Under the pieces are notes generated by a model. The model was not told the DNA's origin and did no database searches. It saw only the letters and a program-made list of their open reading frames with translations. From Diplosphaera chodatii (Eukaryota > Chlorophyta > Trebouxiophyceae > Prasiolales > Stichococcaceae), in NCBI GenBank assembly GCA_032358165.1, contig JAALGY010000057.1:2356001-2420000 (forward strand): 64,000 nt of DNA, in the 5' to 3' direction. Below, one piece after another: positions 58,364-64,000 of this stretch (its first letter is position 1; the number at the start of each line of letters is the position of its first letter). Made by a program: the position numbers and the translations under genes.

Positions 58364-59615
58364 GCATCTTCGCGCTCCCAGCTTTCTCAATCTGCAGGGA
58401 TCCTGACTGCGAATGCACCGCCGCATCGGTGCTCATTGCACATGGCATGCCATCCTATCTGACAGCAGTATGCACCGGGATACAGGCTGCCTCATATAAG
58501 CAGCAGCAAATCTGCTACTTGATCACTGCTTGCTAATGCAATCAGGTTTGTTTGGCACTCCCAAACCTAAGTGTGCTGGTGATCCCTGACCACAACACTG
58601 TCGAGCCAGCAATGCCGCTGCAATGCAGCTAGATTTGAAAGTATGTCCAGTGTTTCGCTGAACTGCGAATCACGGCTGGCGCATCAATACATGGTGAGGC
58701 GTTCACATGCGTGCTAGGGAACAGCATGCTGATGAATGAACAATCGCACGTCGCTAGCGAGCGTGAGCCAACGCGTTTAGATCATGAATAGCAGTGGTAC
58801 AGGGTGGGTGGCGAGCTGCAGTGCAGTCAAGAGCTCAGGACGAGCTGCACCGCTCACTGCAGTTGGGCAGGCCTTCCACGCCAGGTGCTGCAGGGCCAAA
58901 TGCACGTCGCACAGCAAGCGTGAGCCGACTTTTTGGTGCAGCCTTGTGAGGGTTGTGGCACAGGATGGATGGTTCTGTACTGCACTGCACTGAACGGCAA
59001 AGGCGAGCAACCACTGCAGTGAACTAGATCCCAGGTGCTACAGGGCAGGCAGCTGCCAATGGGTTGAAAGGCCCGACACCAAACGCCTGAAACGATTTCG
59101 GAACATGCAATACGCTACAGTGTGCGCCTGTGTACATTGACACGACGGTTACGCGAGTGGTTGCAGCCTCGCGCACGGCTGCTGCCGACGAACAGACGGC
59201 AAAGGCCGAGTCGCAACCTCGTCACGGAACTCGCGATGTCACCACGCTGGCTGCCAGCGAGGCGTAGCCGCGGTCTGTAGTGCTGATTTGAGGCCCTGGG
59301 GGGCCAGTTGCGGTCAGTAGTGCAGCACATCGCAAGCGCAGGCGGTCCCCTGTTGGCGGGACGCGCAGCGGTTTTTCCCAGAATTTGAGGGGAACCGACT
59401 TTGCGCTGTGGCTTCCAGCGGCTTCCAAGCTGTCAGACAGCCGAGCAACGCGCAACGGTAGCGAGCCGGTCCTGCCGCTCGCAGCCCAAAACATACAGTT
59501 AAATGCTTAGGTAGCTCATGTGCTCGGCGCAGCGGCTGAGGTGCGGCGTCCGTCCCGAACTACCTGGTTTTGTTAAACATCATTCGGCAGTTCCACCACG
59601 ACGGCAAAGCCTCTA

Positions 59616-59641
59616 TTAATAGTAAAGTACTATACTATTAA
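59616..59641. repeat. 9-bp inverted repeat, AT-rich
   Basis: TTAATAGTA and TACTATTAA form a perfect 9-bp stem with an 8-base spacer (AAGTACTA), inside a stretch much richer in A and T than its surroundings. Confidence 0.85.
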
Positions 59642-59726
59642 AACGCGTTGGCAACAATTGGCGTTCGCACAGCGAAACGCGAGTTTGACCCCTTTTTATT
59701 GGCTTCATAGTCGGAAAAATGGTCTA

Positions 59727-59745
59727 CACTGGAGAGTCTCCAGTG
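59727..59745. repeat. Perfect palindrome with one central base
   Basis: CACTGGAGA, G, TCTCCAGTG: nine-base perfect arms around a single base. Confidence 0.9.
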
Positions 59746-60543
59746 GAGACTGCCTAGGTGCATGCTGCGAACCGTAAAGCTCTCCCATGTGAAGTGCTTA
59801 AGGAACGCTACAGTTACATCAGCAGGTCCATGAAACCTCCGACACGACATACGCCGCGGTCCGTGAACCATGAGGGCGCCTTCGGCCCGCAGCTGCTCTC
59901 ATGTATCATCTCCTTACGTGCCAAACTTTTCAAAGTCTTGCCACATGCACACAGACTGTCCCGACACCTTGTGCAACACAGAACCTCGTTACAGCGCCGT
60001 CGCGCACTGTTCAAAAGACAAGCGTTCCTCAGTACACTTGCACCTTCGTGCACGAAACGGGCCGTGGATTGCAGTGCGCCACAAACCTCTCTCGTACGCG
60101 CCTGTAGTTACCCTTAAAGCCACCAGAAGATCTCCGTCAAACCTCTGACGCAACCCCTGGACGGCTTGCCATCGCGCATTGCAGGACCGCAGCTCATCAG
60201 ACGTCTGCTTTGACACTTACCGAGCGCATGATCGTTGGGCGACACAGCCGGCGCGCGAACTGCTGCATGACGTAAAGTCACCCTGACGGCCTGACCTTGC
60301 AGAGAATTACTGATTTTAGTACTCTGGGAATAACTTTAAGGGGCCGAGTAAACAGCCACTGGCCGCGGCGGCCGCGACGCCGTCACAGGTTTACCGCACG
60401 AGTCCACCTAGCACGTGCTGCGCGCATATGCTAGCAACGCATGAACAGAAGCATAGCGTCCAATTTAGCAAGTCGCGCCCGGCAGCGCGCGTATTCCAGC
60501 GTATTTGCATAGGGGGTTCCGTCTCTAGCAACTCGAACTGACG

Positions 60544-60575
60544 AGTTTGACCTCCCCTACGGGGGGGGTCAAACT
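60544..60575. repeat. 14-bp hairpin with TACG loop
   Basis: The arms are AGTTTGACCTCCCC (60544-60557) and GGGGGGGTCAAACT (60562-60575), separated by TACG. They pair over 14 positions with a single T-G wobble. The loop closes as C(TACG)G, which in RNA is one of the exceptionally stable UNCG tetraloops. No T-run follows, so a bacterial-type terminator is not indicated. Confidence 0.88.
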
Positions 60576-60949
60576 AAAGTTGCATGCCGTGCTGGCACCT
60601 GGCAGCGGGAAGGACATATGATGTTCATGGAAAAGTGCGACAGCCAGACGGTGCTGATGGTTTACAGTCGCACTATTATCACTGCCCCTAGCTGGTGGTC
60701 AGAGACAATCTGCACATCGCTATCTCCAATCTCCTCTATCTGAGACAGAACCAGTGATCAGCGCACCGCACAGCAGGTGGCAAAATAATATATATCAACA
60801 AGCAGGCCAACAACAAAAGAACTGAATTCATCTAGACATTGCTTGGTCCAGTTCCCTGACTCAGGTTGCTGAAGCTGCCCGCAGCACCCGCACACTCAAG
60901 TTTCCTCGCCACACCATTCCAGCTACCGAGGTCCCCGCGCTGCAGCTGC

Positions 60950-63900
60950 TCAGATGCGGGCTGTCTTCTTCCGCAGGAACACATAGACCTGAATTGGCAA
61001 CACAAAGATTAGTCAACGATGCCTGCAGTGAAGATAAAACGAAGGTTTATCCAACAAAGGCAGGTTTTTAAAAAGCCAACTCCTCCAATTGCACCATCTG
61101 CAACAAATCCAGATTTTTCCAACTATTACCAGGAACCGGATGATGAAGAAGAATGCAAACAGCACCAGCACGTTGATGGCCACCCAGCTGCTGCTGTTGG
61201 GGTCCTGCGCAGCGTGACAGCACATTCAGCGAACGCAATTGGAAGGCACTCTGTTCCTGCTTCAAAATCATCTTCTGGTGCCGGGCATGTTATTCGGTGA
61301 ACACCATATAGCAAGGTGGTGAGGACGACGTGCAATACCTGGTTGAGACGCAGCGCGTCTTGCACGTCGACAACGACGCAGTTGGAGTTGGTCTCCGGGG
61401 ATGGAGGGTCGTACTGCTGGGTCTCGCCAGCCACCATGCGGGTGCAGCTGTAGATGTTCCGGTCAGCATACTCAATGTGCAGCACCAGCCCAAAGCCTGC
61501 AGCACAGTTTGGATGGTCACCTCCTTGCCATGCTGTAAAACAGATACCCGGCGAATCAGCGCACAGCACAGCAGACGCAGGCACAGCATGCCGGCATGAG
61601 CAGCGCGCACCGTAGAAGATGAAACTGAGGTACTCTGCAGCGCACAACATGAAGTAATGTTCAGCGCATGCGCACAGCACAAGGCATGCAGACATCCACG
61701 AGAACAGTGTGATGCAGCAACAGCAGGTGCGCCTGAGAAAGGGCCGACAGGATGCAGGCTGTGCCCAAAAGACTGGAGTGACAAGCAATGGACACTCACT
61801 CAGCCAGCCGATCCAGTCGGGGATGCTGGTCACAAAGTAGCCGCCCGTCAGCACGAATGTCAGCATGACCACTGACGCAATCGTCTGTGCCGTCTTCGGC
61901 ACCATGACAATGGTGCCCAGCAGCAGGCCGAAAGACTGTGTCACGAACATGACCTGCAGGGCACAACCCCAGCGTCAAAATGCTCCACTCGTATGAGTGT
62001 TGTCGGCAGTAATGTAGTGTGCAGGGCTGAGGCTGGCTCTGCCACACGTCGATGGAAGCCGAGCGACTGTGCACCTTGTGTCACTGCACTCAGCTTCCAA
62101 GACTCACCAGCACGATGGCAGCCCAGTTGGCAAAGAAATACCCAGCTCCCGTCACCCGCAGCCCGCCAATGAAGTACAGCAGGATGATGAACAGCTGCAG
62201 GCCAGTCATCAGCGGGCATGAGCATTGCCGACAGAAGTGCCAAACAGAAGTGCAAGAAGCTGCTGTGAGAACACGCTGGGGTGTATGGGCATTCGGCAAG
62301 CCCATGACCAGCAGTATATGCTGTGATGGATGTGCTCATGAGACCGTGTAGAAGCAGCTAACCGTCGGGATGGCCATGTCCATTGGCAGGTCGCTTGCCA
62401 GCCTGGCGAAGTAGAAGGCACTGAGGCGGTACATGCCACTGGCACGCTCCTGCAGCACAAGGTAGATCACCAGAGCTGTCAGCCACGCCTCGTTGCAGTG
62501 CGATACAGTGCGGTGTGTAGGTACTTGACAACAAACAGCACAGCAAGTGCAGGAGCTTGCAGCAATGACGAGGGATGTAGGAACAGAAGCCATAGACAAG
62601 GGCTGTAAAGCAGAAAACTGATATATGTGAGTATGGCTGATACCTTGAGCAGCATCTTCCGCTCGTCAGGGAAGGTGAACAGCGCAACAAACAGCGCCCG
62701 GAAGCTGAGGAACAGCAGCTCGAAGAACAGCAGCCCGATGGTCTGCTGCGCCCCCAGCACCGTGTTGTTCTTCCCCTTCTGCAGCCAGAACAGGCCCGCC
62801 AGCACGCCTGCGATGTGCACCAGTACAGCCTGAACACAAGCGCAAGCCGACTCGGGCATGAAATCTATGTGGCCTCGACGAAGGCCTGGATCCACAAGCG
62901 AAACAGCCGGGGGCCTGACTGAGCGGTGTGTTGCAGGAGCAGGCAGGCAAGGTGATGTGCAACATCACACATGCAGCAGCGTTTGAACCATCAATCCAAT
63001 CGAGCATCTGTGCAGAAATCCTTGGCATCGAGTCGTTCCTCATGGCCAGGTGCACACCAATGACGAGGAATTGGAGGATGTCCTGGGTGGAGAAGGCCTG
63101 GAAGCGGCGCACGCGCACCGCCCGGTCCAGCAGGATCTTGAACTGCGTGGGGTAGGAGGCGCCCCACCGCGACTCCGCCTGCAGCACATTCCCGCCCTTG
63201 CCTGCGGGAACTTACAACGCTGCGTCAGCATGAAGCCCAGCCCTGTTGCAACAACCAGGCCTTGGCTGTGAATGCCAGCATGCCAACACTCGGGCTGGAA
63301 CGCCAGTATGCTGGGCACGATGTTGTGCATGCAGAAGTATTTATCGTTGCACCACAATTTCACGGCAGTACGGCAGGGCAGAACCAACACACGCATGGCT
63401 CACCAGTTTCGATGTCACCGCTGTGGCCGCTGTCGGACGGCGAATCGGTGCCTTCAACGACATCCGCTGGCTCTGCGTGCTGGTCATAGCCGTTCTCACG
63501 GACACCTGCTGGTGGCGGAGCGCTGCCCAGGCTCTTTGACGAGCGATGCCTGGATGCGATGTGCACCAGAGTTCATACGCCTGCCTCCTCAGCCACACGA
63601 GCAACATGGTGCCAGCACTGATGGGTATAAGGTGATGCCGCACAAGCCCTAACCGCAATGTCTTGGACAGTGCCCCAGGATCAGCATGCAACTGCATTGT
63701 TCACATAGGGGATGATCAGTTCAGTTTCGCATGGTACGCATGCTGCAGCAGCCACATACCTGAAGGAGTCGCCATTGCTGAGGGACGCGCGCACGAGCTT
63801 CACGTCGCTGGCGGCAGTGGACGGCACATAGCCATCGGAGTGATGATCCGTGTACGCCTCGTAGCATGAGATCAGGTACTTGCGGCTCTCCTCACCACCC

Positions 63901-64000
63901 CTGCAAGTGTAAACGTTCCACCAGATCGGATACTTGCCATGCGTGAGCATGTGGATCATACATCTTGGGAGGAAATGAGGATGTGCACGATATGTAAAGA
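60950..64000 (-). CDS. ABCG-type (white/brown complex) transporter, C-terminal half, partial
   Basis: This is an ABC half-transporter of subfamily G. Only the linker and membrane domain lie in the window; the ATP-binding domain is beyond the right edge. Rightmost exons (about 63960-63400) are an acidic Ser/Asp-rich cytosolic linker. The membrane domain begins with QFKILLDRAVRVRRFQAFST and QDILQFLVIGVH (about 63140-63050). It continues with AVLVHIAGVLAGLFWLQKGK (about 62830), NTVLGAQQTIGLLFFELLFL, FPDERKMLLKV, then ERASGMYRLSAFYFARLASD with LPMDMAIPTV (about 62450-62365). That is the conserved ER..G.Y...AYF.A....ELP segment of ABCG proteins. After it come QLFIILLYFIGGLRVTGAGY (about 62195), FANWAAIVLVSL, TQSFGLLLGTIVMVPKTAQT (about 61935), LTGGYFVTSIPDWIGWLS and, near the end, WVAINVLVLFAFFFIIRFLV (about 61180). 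The last exon is YVFLRKKTARI. Frame choice around 61,380-61,530 is uncertain. Confidence 0.85.

Larger units (their letters stand above)
58364..60949. other. Gene-poor stretch with inverted repeats
   Basis: These 2.6 kb have no exon with a recognisable family. Local composition swings between AT-rich (59610-59660) and GC-rich (60355-60380). A minus-strand frame of 90 residues (59494-59222) has no known domain. Near-perfect inverted repeats lie at 59616-59641, 59727-59745 and 60544-60575. The 11-mer CGAGTTTGACC occurs at about 59681 and about 60543. TGTAA on minus (near 60666) may end the ABCG transcript. The upstream promoter of ENT should be near 58364-58700. Confidence 0.4.

Noticed and set aside
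60544..60575. Intrinsic (rho-independent) terminator
   Set aside because: A strong hairpin is present but no T-tract follows it, and the genome is eukaryotic.
1..64000. rRNA, tRNA, CRISPR arrays, prophage or bacterial operons
   Set aside because: No characteristic sequences were found on either strand. Gene structure is intron-rich and nuclear throughout.

Overview
The window is nuclear DNA of a unicellular green alga, most likely a chlorophyte and possibly a trebouxiophyte. The clade within the chlorophytes is inference. Three things support this. Coding exons are short and GC-rich, and are broken by many introns of about 60-250 bases with GTGAGT/GTGCGY-like donors and TGCAG-like acceptors. 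The gene set is plant-type: MRL1, CSP41A, a B-type cyclin of the plant class, DEG9 and organellar GatA. There is also a short CCCTAAA-like telomeric tract. No bacterial operon, rRNA, tRNA, CRISPR or phage feature was found. Seventeen protein genes can be supported, mostly by reading exons against remembered family sequences. Exon joins were checked by phase at several places and are marked; N-termini are the weakest part.

Layout, left to right: MRL1 (+, chloroplast rbcL mRNA maturation PPR protein); B-type cyclin (-); ATP11/ATPAF1 F1-ATPase assembly factor (+); CSP41A chloroplast RNA-binding protein (-); CPBP/CAAX-type intramembrane protease (+); glutaminyl-tRNA synthetase (-); GatA amidotransferase subunit (+); DEG9 serine protease (-); an intronless multi-pass membrane protein of unknown function (+); a large low-complexity protein with SUMO-interaction-like motifs and a C-terminal HPD segment (-); trans-2-enoyl-CoA reductase TECR/CER10 (+); a GATA-like zinc-finger/AT-hook protein (-); Lunapark (+); a GT14 glycosyltransferase (-); a LURP-one/Tubby-like protein (-); an equilibrative nucleoside transporter (-); and the 3' half of an ABCG transporter (-) running off the right edge.

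The first fourteen genes alternate strand without exception, so each shares a 5' region with one neighbour and converges with the other. The glutaminyl-tRNA synthetase and GatA are divergent neighbours 364 bases apart. They represent the cytosolic (direct) and organellar (transamidation) routes to Gln-tRNA(Gln). MRL1 and CSP41A, two chloroplast RNA factors, lie within 16 kb.

From about 53 kb the pattern changes. A four-copy 71-base minisatellite runs into the stop codon of the LURP-one gene, four consecutive genes are on the minus strand, and a 2.6-kb gene-poor stretch (58.4-60.9 kb) carries several near-perfect inverted repeats. I see no clear new defence or mobile system. The least explained items are the SIM/HPD protein, the intronless membrane protein, the zinc-finger/AT-hook gene and the hairpin-bearing stretch.
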